The position numbers and the translations under genes were made by a program. From contig JAJOKQ010000017.1 of assembly GCA_021129785.1 (NCBI GenBank), forward strand, positions 1 to 18,845: a stretch of DNA of 18,845 nucleotides, read 5' to 3'. The DNA is from Clostridiales bacterium (GTDB taxonomy: Bacteria; Bacillota; Clostridia; Peptostreptococcales; NVVX01). Every line of letters begins with the position of its first letter. Positions within the stretch are counted from its first letter, which is position 1. The notes beneath the pieces were generated by a model. That model did no database searches. It saw only the letters and a list, made by a program, of their open reading frames with translations, and was not told where the DNA came from. This document shows positions 7,956 through 15,561 of this stretch, one piece after another.

Positions 7956-10019
7956 ATGGATATGAATCAATACTTAGATATTTTTATTGAAGAATCGAAA
8001 GAGCATTTGCAAAGCATGAATCAAATTCTTTTGCAATTAGAAAATGATCATGCTGATATTGGTATGATTAACGAAATCTTTAGAGTAGCACATACGATTA
8101 AGGGAATGGCAGGCACAATGGGATATACTCATATTGCCCACCTAACTCACGAAATGGAAAATGCATTGCAGCTTGTTAGAAGTGGTGAAATTAAGATTGA
8201 TAGCGCAATAATAGATGTGCTTTTTCAGTGCTTTGACAAATTGGAAAAATATGTGGATGCTGTAGAATCAAATGGGAACGAAGGTGACGATGATTCTACT
8301 GAATTAATCGAACTTATTAAGAACACAATTTTAAAGAAAGATACTGAAATAATTATGCAAGAGAGATCAGATTTTTCGAAAAATCCAACAAAATTGAAAG
8401 TGGATAGCCACGTAGAAAATGCTGTGAAAAGAGCATGGGAGAAAGAATACAATGCATACTTAGTTAGCGTAGAACTTAACACAAAATGTATGTTAAAAGC
8501 AGCAAGAGCTTATATTGTGATTAACGAGCTTGAGAGTATAGCAGAAATAATTTACTCTAGTCCAAGTATTGAAGACATAGAAGATGAGAAATTCGACTTA
8601 AAATTTCAGTTTATTGTGGTTACAAAAGCTGATGATAAAGTCATTAAGAGCAAACTGAAGAATATCATGGAAATAGAAGCGGTTTTAGTCGATGATTTAA
8701 GAGAAAATAATATATTAGAATTTGATAAAACAAATGAAGATACATTTGAAGATACATTTGCTTTTGAAGAAAAAAGCGACTATGATGATAAGAAACTTGA
8801 TGATGGAAGTACATCTGTAGAAAAGAATGAATCAAATTCTGATGAAAAAGCTAGCAAACCTAAAATTGGTAAGACAGTGCGTGTAGAGATTGAACGTCTA
8901 GATAATTTAATGAATCTAGTAAGCGAGTTAATCATTATTAAGACAAGGCTAGAAGATATAGACAGCGATGGAACAAGCACTAATATGCACGAGGCTACCG
9001 AATACCTAGAAAGAATAACAACGAGCTTACATGATGCAGTAATGAAAGTAAGAATGGTTCCAGTAGAAAGAGTTTTTAATCGTTTCCCAAGAATGGTAAG
9101 AGATTTAGCTAAAGAACTAGGCAAAGACATTATTCTAAAAATGAGAGGCCAGGACACAGAACTTGATAGAACAGTGATTGATGAAATTGGAGATCCATTA
9201 ATACATTTAATTAGAAACTCTATTGACCACGGAATAGAATTACCTAGCGCTAGAGAAAAGCTTGGCAAAGATAAAGATGCAATAGTGGAATTGATTGCAT
9301 ATTCTGATGGGAATAGTGTTGTAATTGAGGTAACAGATGATGGTGCAGGGATTGATTTAGATGTTATTAAGAAAAAAGCACTTGAAAAAGGTACAATTAC
9401 AAGTGAAGAGTATCAGGCAATAAGTGATGATGATGCAATTAAGCTGTTGTTTAACGCAGGATTTAGCACAGCTAAAGAAGTGACAGACCTTTCCGGTAGA
9501 GGAGTGGGACTTGATGTAGTAAGAACGAAGATTGAGTCTTTAGGAGGAAATATTGAAATCAATACAAGTCTAGGAAAAGGAAGTAAATTTATTATCAGGT
9601 TACCTCTTACCCTCGCTATTATTCAAGCATTATTAGTGAAAGTAAGTAGTGAGAGATATGCGATACCTCTTAAATCAATTAAAGAAATTACTACTATTTG
9701 TGAAAGCAAAATTAGACAAATTCAAGGAAACGAAGTTGTACTATATAGAAATGTAACATTGCCTATAAAGAGAATGGCAGAAGTATTTAATATAAAAGAG
9801 GAGATAAAAGATAACAGTGAAGAAGATGAAAAATTAGTTGTAATAGTGAAAAAAGGAAATAAAACTGTCGGTATTATAGTGGACGACTTGATTGGCCAAC
9901 AAGAAGTAGTAATTAAATCTTTGGGTAAGTATCTGGTTAATGTAAAAGCGATTGCAGGAGCGACAATTCTTGGAAATGGCTCTATAGCACTTATAGTAGA
10001 TACCAATTCATTTTTTTAG
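7956..10019 (+). CDS. cheA: CheA, chemotaxis histidine kinase
   Basis: A 687-residue kinase with all five CheA domains. P1 (Hpt, residues 1 to ~110) has the phosphorylated histidine H46 in VAHTIKGMAGTMG. P2 (about 155-246) fits the CheY/CheB-binding domain. A low-complexity acidic linker follows, then P3 dimerisation helices from about 306. P4 is the GHKL ATPase with N box HLIRNSIDHG (417-426), G1 DDGAG (461-465) and G2 GRGVGLD (514-520). P5, the CheW-like coupling domain, runs from about 548 to the end. The GGAGGTG at 7942-7948 selects the ATG at 7956; an ATG at 7951 is in another frame and stops after four codons. The linker has a perfect 12-base tandem duplication. Confidence 0.97.
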   Translation: MDMNQYLDIFIEESKEHLQSMNQILLQLENDHADIGMINEIFRVAHTIKGMAGTMGYTHIAHLTHEMENALQLVRSGEIKIDSAIIDVLFQCFDKLEKYVDAVESNGNEGDDDSTELIELIKNTILKKDTEIIMQERSDFSKNPTKLKVDSHVENAVKRAWEKEYNAYLVSVELNTKCMLKAARAYIVINELESIAEIIYSSPSIEDIEDEKFDLKFQFIVVTKADDKVIKSKLKNIMEIEAVLVDDLRENNILEFDKTNEDTFEDTFAFEEKSDYDDKKLDDGSTSVEKNESNSDEKASKPKIGKTVRVEIERLDNLMNLVSELIIIKTRLEDIDSDGTSTNMHEATEYLERITTSLHDAVMKVRMVPVERVFNRFPRMVRDLAKELGKDIILKMRGQDTELDRTVIDEIGDPLIHLIRNSIDHGIELPSAREKLGKDKDAIVELIAYSDGNSVVIEVTDDGAGIDLDVIKKKALEKGTITSEEYQAISDDDAIKLLFNAGFSTAKEVTDLSGRGVGLDVVRTKIESLGGNIEINTSLGKGSKFIIRLPLTLAIIQALLVKVSSERYAIPLKSIKEITTICESKIRQIQGNEVVLYRNVTLPIKRMAEVFNIKEEIKDNSEEDEKLVVIVKKGNKTVGIIVDDLIGQQEVVIKSLGKYLVNVKAIAGATILGNGSIALIVDTNSFF
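8736..8759 (+). repeat. 12-bp tandem duplication inside cheA
   Basis: GAAGATACATTT occurs twice back to back, in frame, encoding (Glu-Asp-Thr-Phe) twice at residues 261-268. It lies in the unstructured acidic linker between P2 and P3. Perfect identity at DNA level suggests a recent slippage event. No functional effect is expected beyond linker length. Confidence 0.8.
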
Positions 10020-10031
10020 GAGGAAAAAAGC

Positions 10032-10481
10032 ATGAATAAATCTGATGCTACTAATCAATACGTAGTGTTTAAATTAAAAGAAGAGTATTACGGAATTCCA
10101 ATTTCTTATGTTAAAACTTTGGAAAAAGTAACTGATATTACTAGAGTTCCAAACGCAGAAGAGTATGTTATAGGCGTAATGAATTTAAGAGGAGAGGTAG
10201 TTCCAGTAATAGATTTAAGGTTGAGATTTGGTTTTGAGGCGAATGAAAAAAATGAAGATTCAAGGACTATTGTTCTATCATTAGATGATCTGATAATAGG
10301 ACTAAGTGTCGATAGTTCTTCGGGGGTATTAACCATTGATGATGAAAACATTGATAGTGCAGCTAAATTTATTAACTCGTTTGAAGATGATTACATTAAA
10401 GGGATAGGGAAAGTAGACGGTAGGATGATTATACTAGTTGATATACATAAATTGGTTAATAATAAATTAGAAGCAAATTAA
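10032..10481 (+). CDS. cheW: CheW, chemoreceptor-kinase coupling protein
   Basis: A 149-residue single-domain CheW. Typical stretches are YVVFKLKEEYYGIPISYV near the start, the NLRGEVVPVIDLRLRFG core at about residues 52-68, and GIGKVDGRMIILVDIHKL near the end. CheW bridges CheA (through P5) to the chemoreceptor arrays at the membrane. A strong AGGAGG sits 12 bases after the cheA stop. The stop TAA shares its last base with the Shine-Dalgarno sequence of cheC, so the two are tightly linked. Length and motifs are normal. Confidence 0.95.
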   Translation: MNKSDATNQYVVFKLKEEYYGIPISYVKTLEKVTDITRVPNAEEYVIGVMNLRGEVVPVIDLRLRFGFEANEKNEDSRTIVLSLDDLIIGLSVDSSSGVLTIDDENIDSAAKFINSFEDDYIKGIGKVDGRMIILVDIHKLVNNKLEAN

Positions 10482-10488
10482 GGAGGTG
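10481..10488 (+). promoter_or_regulatory. Ribosome-binding site that fixes the cheC start
   Basis: AGGAGGTG ends five bases before the ATG at 10494. An in-frame GTG at 10488 lies inside the end of the element and is unlikely to be the start. Confidence 0.75.
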
Positions 10489-10493
10489 TGAAT

Positions 10494-11114
10494 ATGAGCG
10501 GGAGTAAAAATGAGATGAAAGATATTCATATGGACGTACTAAGAGAAATAGGGAACATTGGAGCAGGAAACGCTGCTACATCATTATCAAAACTCATGCA
10601 AAGAAAAATAGACATGTCAGTGCCTTCTGTACAAATTCTAGAATTAAATGAGGTTTCGGCAGCTTTAGGTGGTGAAGAAAATACCGTTGCAGGCATCTAC
10701 TTTCAAATAAGCGGAGACATAAATGGATTCATTATGTTATTATTAGATATTCAATCATCTAAAACTTTAACTAATATTTTGATGATGAGAGAAGATTCAT
10801 CAAATGAACTTGATGAGATGGACAAATCAGCGCTACAGGAGGTAGGAAATATACTATCTGGTGCTTATGTATCTTCTTTATCTTCGTTAACAAGTTTAAG
10901 TATCAATATCTCTGTACCTTCTTTGTGTATCGATATGGCTGGGGCTATATTAAGTGTACCAGCAATTTATTTTTCTCATATAAGTGATAAGATTTTACTA
11001 ATAAATACAGCAATGAACGAAGACAGTGATAAACCAGTGAATGCCAATTTCTTATTAATTCCTGATTTCGATTCATTTAAAACCTTAATGAATAGTTTAG
11101 GGGTGGCATTGTAA
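10494..11114 (+). CDS. cheC: CheC, CheY-P phosphatase and CheD regulator
   Basis: A 206-residue CheC/FliY-family protein. Both phosphatase motifs ([D/S]xxxExxN) are present: D14, E18, N21 in the first (REIGNIGAGNAATSL) and S112, E116, N119 in the second (LQEVGNILSG). Two intact sites are typical of CheC proper rather than CheX (one site). In B. subtilis and Thermotoga, CheC dephosphorylates CheY-P and binds CheD, linking CheY-P level to receptor modification. The start at ATG 10494 is chosen from AGGAGGTG at 10481. CheD begins immediately after the stop (TAAATG), matching their physical partnership. FliY would be much longer, so that alternative is rejected. Confidence 0.94.
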   Translation: MSGSKNEMKDIHMDVLREIGNIGAGNAATSLSKLMQRKIDMSVPSVQILELNEVSAALGGEENTVAGIYFQISGDINGFIMLLLDIQSSKTLTNILMMREDSSNELDEMDKSALQEVGNILSGAYVSSLSSLTSLSINISVPSLCIDMAGAILSVPAIYFSHISDKILLINTAMNEDSDKPVNANFLLIPDFDSFKTLMNSLGVAL

Positions 11115-11603
11115 ATGAAAAGAATGATTAAAGTAGGGATGGCTGAGTATAAAATTGCGAAAGTTCCAGAAATATTGACGACTCTAGGACTAGGATCATG
11201 TATTGGAATCTGCTTATATGATAAGCAAGCGAAAATAGCAGGATTAGCACATATTATGCTCCCATCTAGTATCCAAATAAAGAACAATACTAACAAAGCA
11301 AAATTTGCTGATACAGCAATAGAATTACTATTAAATGATATTATAGGGCTAGGAGCTGTGAAGAGCAAAGTAACAGCTAAAATTGCTGGAGGAGCACAAA
11401 TGTTCGCTTTTTCCAATAATACTAATGATTTGATGAAAATTGGACTTAGAAATGCTGAAGCGACTAAATTGATTCTTAAAAACTATGGAATACCTGTTTT
11501 ATCTGAGGATACTGGAGGTAATTACGGAAGAACTATAGAATTTGATCCTAGCAATGGAGAATTAATGATAAAAACTATTGGGCATGGAGTAAAAGTAATT
11601 TAG
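11115..11603 (+). CDS. cheD: CheD, chemoreceptor glutamine deamidase
   Basis: A 162-residue CheD. The catalytic cysteine C29 lies in LGLGSCIGICLYD and the catalytic histidine H46 in GLAHIMLP; the threonine at residue 23 fits the third catalytic position. The AKIAGGAQMF stretch further on is also typical. CheD deamidates glutamines on chemoreceptors and is held in check by CheC. It begins directly at the end of cheC with GGGGTGG as likely ribosome-binding site, so synthesis is probably coupled. All catalytic residues are present and length is normal. Confidence 0.95.
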   Translation: MKRMIKVGMAEYKIAKVPEILTTLGLGSCIGICLYDKQAKIAGLAHIMLPSSIQIKNNTNKAKFADTAIELLLNDIIGLGAVKSKVTAKIAGGAQMFAFSNNTNDLMKIGLRNAEATKLILKNYGIPVLSEDTGGNYGRTIEFDPSNGELMIKTIGHGVKVI

Positions 11604-11618
11604 AAATATTTTTCTTCT

Positions 11619-11629
11619 AGGAGGAGGAG
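11619..11629 (+). promoter_or_regulatory. Ribosome-binding site of the sigma factor gene
   Basis: AGGAGGAGGAG offers overlapping AGGAGG registers before a GTG at 11636. With no in-frame ATG nearby, it supports the GTG start. Confidence 0.75.
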
Positions 11630-11635
11630 TTATTA

Positions 11636-12361
11636 GTGGATTTTTTAGGTTTATGGCAAAAATACAAAAATAAATCTGATAAGGATGCAAAAAATGCTCT
11701 TATAGAAAAATATATAGAATTAGTAAAAATTATTGCAGGCAGAATGTATAGCACATATGGTAGTAATGTTGACTACGATGATCTGGTAGGTTACGGAATT
11801 TTTGGATTAATCGACGCCATAGAAAAATTTGACATTACAAAAAACATCAAGTTCGAGACATATGCACAAATCAGAATTCGTGGAGCAGTTGTTGATCAAC
11901 TGAGGAATTTAGATTGGGTACCCAGATCAGTTAGACAAAAAGCTAAATTAGTAGAATCTGCTTGCAGTAAATTAGAAAACAAACTTGGTAGGAACGCCTT
12001 AGATGATGAAATCGCCAAAGAAATTGGAATATCAGTAGAAGAGTTTCAAAAATTACTTTTGCAGATAAGCAACCTAAACATAGTATCACTTGAAGAAAAA
12101 ATTGTTGAAGGAAACAATAGTAGCTTTATAAGTAGTGAAAACAGTTTGCCAGAAAATGTATTGTGTAGCAAAGAAATTATAGAGATTTTAAATGCGAGTA
12201 TAGATGAACTACCAGAAAGAGAAAAATTAATTATCGGTTTGTATTATTACGATGAACTAACATACAGAGAAATCGGAAAAATTTTAAGTGTTTCCGAATC
12301 AAGAGTTTCCCAGCTGCACTCTAAAGCTATTTCCCGCTTAAAACCAAAACTAGCATTATAG
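11636..12361 (+). CDS. sigD: Flagellar sigma factor (SigD/FliA/WhiG family, sigma-28)
   Basis: A 241-residue sigma-70-family protein of FliA/WhiG type. Region 2 includes YDDLVGYGIFGLIDAIEKFD from residue 47 and the FETYAQIRIRGAVVDQLRNLDWVPRS stretch (in two parts) typical of the sigma-28 subfamily. Region 3 follows, and region 4 is LTYREIGKILSVSESRVSQ from residue 208, a helix-turn-helix. It directs transcription of late flagellar and chemotaxis genes, usually restrained by FlgM, which is not in the window. The start is GTG at 11636, a likely weaker start set behind a very strong Shine-Dalgarno sequence. Position after cheD is the same as sigD in B. subtilis. I saw no sigma-28-type promoter in the adjacent gaps. 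Confidence 0.94.
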   Translation: MDFLGLWQKYKNKSDKDAKNALIEKYIELVKIIAGRMYSTYGSNVDYDDLVGYGIFGLIDAIEKFDITKNIKFETYAQIRIRGAVVDQLRNLDWVPRSVRQKAKLVESACSKLENKLGRNALDDEIAKEIGISVEEFQKLLLQISNLNIVSLEEKIVEGNNSSFISSENSLPENVLCSKEIIEILNASIDELPEREKLIIGLYYYDELTYREIGKILSVSESRVSQLHSKAISRLKPKLAL

Positions 12362-12427
12362 CAAAGCAAAAAAAAAGAGTTGTGCGTGTAGTTTTATTGT
12401 ATAAGAAGAAAAAAGAGGTGCATAAAC

Positions 12428-14047
12428 ATGAAAAAAAATGTTGCAAGCAATAGAGATAGCGCAGAGTTTCAAATAGATTATAGAGAAGACGGTGTTTATC
12501 TAAGATTAAACAATGAGGCTATTTTAGATTCTTCTAAAATTACTGATGATATTCTTTCTTTTTTAGATAGAAAAATGGTTTTTGATATTGAAGAAGAAAA
12601 AGTAAAACTCGCAGTTCATAATAAAGAAGAAAATACTAAAATTGCACCCCCACAAAGTGAAATATTAATTAATAGCAGGGCAATTCTAGATATTTCAAAG
12701 GATAAAATGGAAGCTAACGTACTGATTACTCCTAACGAAGGAGGCAAGTTTTTTACTGTTGATGAATTGATTAGTGAATTGAATGCGCAAGGTATCATAA
12801 GCGGCATAGATAAAGAGCAGATTAATTCAATTGTTTCTTCTAAGTTAACTGATGTATATTTATTAGTTGCAAAAGGAAAAGAACCTTGTCATGGTACAGA
12901 TGCTCAAACTATTTATCATTTTTGTACGGAAAAAGAGATAACTCCAACTATTAACAGTGATGGAACAATAAACCACAAACGACTAAATTTAATTAAGAAC
13001 GTAGAAAAAGGCGATTTATTATTAGAGATTATACCTGCAACTAAGGGAACTGAAGGCTTTAATGTAATGGGAATGAGCCTTCCAGCAAAAAGAGGAAAAG
13101 ATGCTAAAATAAAAATAGGTAAAAATATCTATGAAAGTGACGACAAGCTGAAGTTTTTTTCTGCAATAGATGGGCGCGTAATTGTTGATAAAAATGGGAA
13201 AATCACAGTGAGTGAAATTTTTGAAGTAGAACATAATGTCGACAATTCCACTGGGAATATTCAATTTAAAGGAACAGTTATTGTGAGAAACAACGTGAGA
13301 ACTGGTTTTTCAGTTATTGCTGATGCTGATATTCACGTAATGGGCGTAGTAGAAGGTGCTACACTAACAGCAAAAGGAAATATTATAATAGATAGAGGAA
13401 TACAAGGAAATGATCAAGCAATAATTGAATGTGAGGGTAACTTGAATACTAAGTTTATTGAAAATGCAAAAGTGAATTGTAAGGGAGATATTGAAGCAGA
13501 TTTTGTTTTGCATAGTTATCTTACTGCAAGAGGCAAAATTAACCTTAATGGTAAAAAATCTACTATTGCAGGTGGACGGTTAAGAGCTGGGAAATCAATA
13601 AGAGCTGCAATTATTGGGTCTAGTATGGGTACTATTACAAAGTTAGAAGTAGGCATTGATCCAGAAATGAGAGACCAGCATGCTGAATTATCGGATGAAA
13701 TAATTAAAATTGAAAAAAAAACCAAAGAATTAACGAAAACTATAAAATTACTAAACAAAGCTCTAAAAGCAGGACGGCTTCCTGCAAGCAAAAAAGAACT
13801 TTTAGTCAAATCTCTCAATGATTATAAGATTCTGATGGACAATCAAACCAATTTAAAAATGAGAAAAAAATTAATTGACAATATGATAAATAGTCTGTCA
13901 AAAGGTAGAGTACATGTATCGAAGATAATTCACCCTGGAGTTAAAATTTCAATAATTGATGCTGTGAAGCATGTGAATGAGGAACTACCAAGCTGTACTT
14001 TGTTCAAAAAAGATGGTGAAGTGACTATGGGGGTATACGAAAAGTAG
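12428..14047 (+). CDS. FapA/DUF342 polymer-forming protein
   Basis: A 539-residue soluble protein of the FapA (DUF342) family. Residues 1 to about 265 make a variable N-terminal region; residues about 268-412 are a run of short Gly/Asn-rich strands (VIVRNNVRTGFSVIADADI, then GVVEGATLTAKGNIII), as in a right-handed beta-helix; residues about 420-500 form a Lys/Glu/Leu-rich coiled coil; a small domain ends the protein. Members are called flagellar assembly protein A in annotations, often lie next to flagellar sigma factors in Clostridia, and their exact job is poorly defined. GAGGTG precedes the ATG, with a 66-base gap after the sigma gene. Family assignment is good; role in flagellar assembly or placement is inferred from context. 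Confidence 0.88.
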   Translation: MKKNVASNRDSAEFQIDYREDGVYLRLNNEAILDSSKITDDILSFLDRKMVFDIEEEKVKLAVHNKEENTKIAPPQSEILINSRAILDISKDKMEANVLITPNEGGKFFTVDELISELNAQGIISGIDKEQINSIVSSKLTDVYLLVAKGKEPCHGTDAQTIYHFCTEKEITPTINSDGTINHKRLNLIKNVEKGDLLLEIIPATKGTEGFNVMGMSLPAKRGKDAKIKIGKNIYESDDKLKFFSAIDGRVIVDKNGKITVSEIFEVEHNVDNSTGNIQFKGTVIVRNNVRTGFSVIADADIHVMGVVEGATLTAKGNIIIDRGIQGNDQAIIECEGNLNTKFIENAKVNCKGDIEADFVLHSYLTARGKINLNGKKSTIAGGRLRAGKSIRAAIIGSSMGTITKLEVGIDPEMRDQHAELSDEIIKIEKKTKELTKTIKLLNKALKAGRLPASKKELLVKSLNDYKILMDNQTNLKMRKKLIDNMINSLSKGRVHVSKIIHPGVKISIIDAVKHVNEELPSCTLFKKDGEVTMGVYEK

Positions 14048-14058
14048 GTGATTTAAAT

Positions 14059-14403
14059 ATGTCTATTAAACCTATAGATATGCATTTATCCTATGCAAAT
14101 GCTATAAAAGAGGCTAAAGTCAAGCAAAATGACTTTAATCGTCTTAAAGTGCAAATCGATCAAATTCAAAATCAGCAAGAAATTTTAATAAAAAAAAACT
14201 TGAGCAAAGTTAGAACTGCTGAAGGTAGTGAGCATGCTAGAATATCAAAAGAAAAAACTAATAGAGACCAACATAATACAAAACAAAGGAAGAGACATAA
14301 CAAAAAAAAATCACAAAAAAGCGAAGAAGAAAATAGTTTAAAAAGAAGAGAACTTATAGATAAAAGCAAAAAAATTGGAACTGTGCTAGACATTAAAATT
14401 TAA
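14059..14403 (+). CDS. Small Lys-rich protein of unknown function
   Basis: A 114-residue, very basic and hydrophilic protein with no membrane segment or signal peptide. It starts MSIKPIDMHLSYANA, has a probable coiled coil at residues about 20-55, then a long Lys/Arg/Glu-rich middle, and ends GTVLDIKI. The hydrophobic, ordered-looking ends with a charged, probably disordered centre suggest two short conserved binding motifs joined by a linker. I recall similar small proteins with KPIDxQ-type starts and DIKI-type ends after DUF342 genes in clostridial flagellar clusters, but cannot verify it here. AGGTGA overlaps the end of the preceding gene. Real coding is supported by spacing and operon position; function is unknown. 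Confidence 0.72.
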   Translation: MSIKPIDMHLSYANAIKEAKVKQNDFNRLKVQIDQIQNQQEILIKKNLSKVRTAEGSEHARISKEKTNRDQHNTKQRKRHNKKKSQKSEEENSLKRRELIDKSKKIGTVLDIKI

Positions 14404-14451
14404 GACGGTATATAAAAAAACTAAAAAGAACATGGATAATACGAATTTTAC

Positions 14452-14457
14452 GAGGTG
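14452..14457 (+). promoter_or_regulatory. Ribosome-binding site that fixes the start at 14462
   Basis: GAGGTG lies four bases before the ATG at 14462. An in-frame ATG at 14432 has no Shine-Dalgarno sequence and would add ten polar residues before the membrane helix. Confidence 0.65.
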
Positions 14458-14461
14458 TAAA

Positions 14462-14890
14462 ATGAATTATAACTCATACACAATAATTATAGGCTGCATA
14501 GTGGTTTTAGTTTCACTAGCTTTGATTATTAGAGAGAATAGACTCTACAATACTAAAAATGAAAACAACGATAATTATAGAAACCAGAGTAACTGTAATG
14601 CAAGGAAAGAAGTTGAAATAATAAACAATAAAATAGAGCAGCTAGCCCAAAATGTAGAGTTAATACTTGAATCCACAGTTTCCTCTGAAGAGACTAAAAA
14701 TATGATTGAAAAACCTACAACCCAACAAGACAATAATAGTTTTAACAACACTTTAAAATATCAACTGTTTGAAAAAAAGAATGAAAAAGTTATCGAGTTA
14801 CATAAATCGGGACTAGAAATAGCTAATATTGCTAAAATGTTAAACAAGAGCTACAGAGAAGTTGAGATGATTGTAAAATTGCTTAAATGA
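14462..14890 (+). CDS. Membrane-anchored protein with HTH-like tail (DUF6115/SwrB-like)
   Basis: A 142-residue protein when started at ATG 14462 (GAGGTG upstream). Residues about 6-24 form one membrane helix (TIIIGCIVVLVSLALII) followed by RENR, so the bulk should face the cytoplasm. The middle is Asn/Glu-rich with a short coiled coil. The last ~36 residues (VIELHKSGLEIANIAKMLNK then SYREVEMIVKLLK) read like a helix-turn-helix, a tail I associate with the DUF6115 family of flagellar clusters. B. subtilis SwrB, a single-pass protein that aids hook-basal body assembly, occupies the same place between sigD and rpsB. Equivalence to SwrB is inference from topology and position, not from clear identity. 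Confidence 0.75.
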   Translation: MNYNSYTIIIGCIVVLVSLALIIRENRLYNTKNENNDNYRNQSNCNARKEVEIINNKIEQLAQNVELILESTVSSEETKNMIEKPTTQQDNNSFNNTLKYQLFEKKNEKVIELHKSGLEIANIAKMLNKSYREVEMIVKLLK

Positions 14891-14895
14891 GGTGG
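14889..14895 (+). promoter_or_regulatory. Ribosome-binding site that fixes the start at 14901
   Basis: GAGGTGG overlaps the stop of the previous gene and ends five bases before GTG 14901. An in-frame GTG at 14892 lies within the element itself and is therefore a poor start. Confidence 0.65.
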
Positions 14896-14900
14896 ATTGT

Positions 14901-15404
14901 GTGCATAGAGTTTGTTATAAAAGTTTAGCACTTGGCCTTGGAATCGGAATAATTATCACCGCATCAGCAAATTTGATTTTTCATAATGCCAGTGAAATTG
15001 AAAAAGATAAAGAAATCAAGAATAACGTAATAAATTTTGAACGTTCGAGCGATAGAATTAATAATGATGCTAGCGAAAAAATAGTTACAGATGAAAAAAT
15101 AAATATTGAAGTAAATACTGAAAACAATAAGGAAGAAAGCGCTCCGAGCATAGCTGGCGATAAAGAAGAAGACGAAATAGAAAGTGTTGAAAAAGACTAT
15201 GTTTTAGTTGAAATAATAGCAGGAATGGCTAGCATGGAAATAGCACAATTGTTGTATGACAAAGGGTTAATTGAAGATGTTGAAATATTCTTAGAAATTG
15301 CAACCAGCATGGATGCGATTAAGATCTTAAGACGAGGAATGAAAAGGATACCACGTGATAGTTCTATAGAAGAAATTGTTGAAATTTTAATCAAAGTCAA
15401 TTAG
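14901..15404 (+). CDS. Membrane-anchored protein with MltG/YceG-like N-terminal module only
   Basis: A 167-residue protein from GTG 14901. Residues about 8-27 are a hydrophobic anchor (LALGLGIGIIITASANLIF), probably placing the rest outside the membrane. Residues about 30-98 are an acidic, low-complexity linker. The last ~68 residues, from YVLVEIIAGMASMEIAQLLY to IPRDSSIEEIVEILIK, follow the pattern of the LysM-like module at the start of YceG/MltG endolytic transglycosylases (an IPxGxSxxEIAxLLxxxGxI-type segment and a later SxEEIxxxL segment). The catalytic transglycosylase domain is absent; MltG is over 300 residues. It is the last gene before the rpsB promoter. A peptidoglycan-related role near the flagellum is a guess. 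Confidence 0.68.
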   Translation: MHRVCYKSLALGLGIGIIITASANLIFHNASEIEKDKEIKNNVINFERSSDRINNDASEKIVTDEKINIEVNTENNKEESAPSIAGDKEEDEIESVEKDYVLVEIIAGMASMEIAQLLYDKGLIEDVEIFLEIATSMDAIKILRRGMKRIPRDSSIEEIVEILIKVN

Positions 15405-15459
15405 TTTTTTGATCTCACATGCAGTTTTAAATAAAATTATCAATTATTGCATATTCATC

Positions 15460-15488
15460 TTGAATTATACCAAACTATATGTTAAGAT
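15460..15488 (+). promoter_or_regulatory. Sigma-A-type promoter of rpsB
   Basis: TTGAAT (15460-15465) and TAAGAT (15483-15488) are separated by 17 bases, and a TG at 15480-15481 makes an extended -10 (TGTTAAGAT). Transcription would begin near 15495, giving a leader of roughly 90 nucleotides. It lies in the 183-base gap between the flagellar genes and rpsB and would let the translation genes be expressed independently of motility. Confidence 0.7.
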
Positions 15489-15503
15489 ATTAGAGATAAA
15501 AAA

Positions 15504-15561
15504 GCACGCTTCTTAATTTACTTAGAAGTGCCAAAGGTCCTAAGTGAAAATGATAGAAGCG
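15504..15561 (+). promoter_or_regulatory. Structured rpsB leader with competing stems
   Basis: Within the predicted 5' leader, CGCTTCT (15507-15513) pairs perfectly with AGAAGCG (15555-15561), enclosing a hairpin CTTAG (15521-15525)/CTAAG (15540-15544). In competition, GCAC plus TTCT (15504-15513, two-base bulge) can pair with AGAAGTGC (15524-15531), breaking the other two stems. Leaders of ribosomal protein operons are often bound by their own product, so an S2-sensing leader is possible. No known family was recognised; the function is inference. Confidence 0.5.

Noticed and set aside
8780..9268. 162-codon open frame on the - strand inside cheA
   Set aside because: It is the shadow of a Ser/Leu-rich antisense reading of cheA domains; no ribosome-binding site or family resemblance.
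10976..11416. 146-codon open frame on the - strand across cheC-cheD
   Set aside because: It overlaps two certain genes with intact catalytic motifs and spans their junction; low-complexity hydrophobic translation.
12362..12427. Promoter or terminator between the sigma gene and the FapA gene
   Set aside because: The gap is A-rich with no hairpin and no paired -35/-10 boxes; only the GAGGTG ribosome-binding site is clear.
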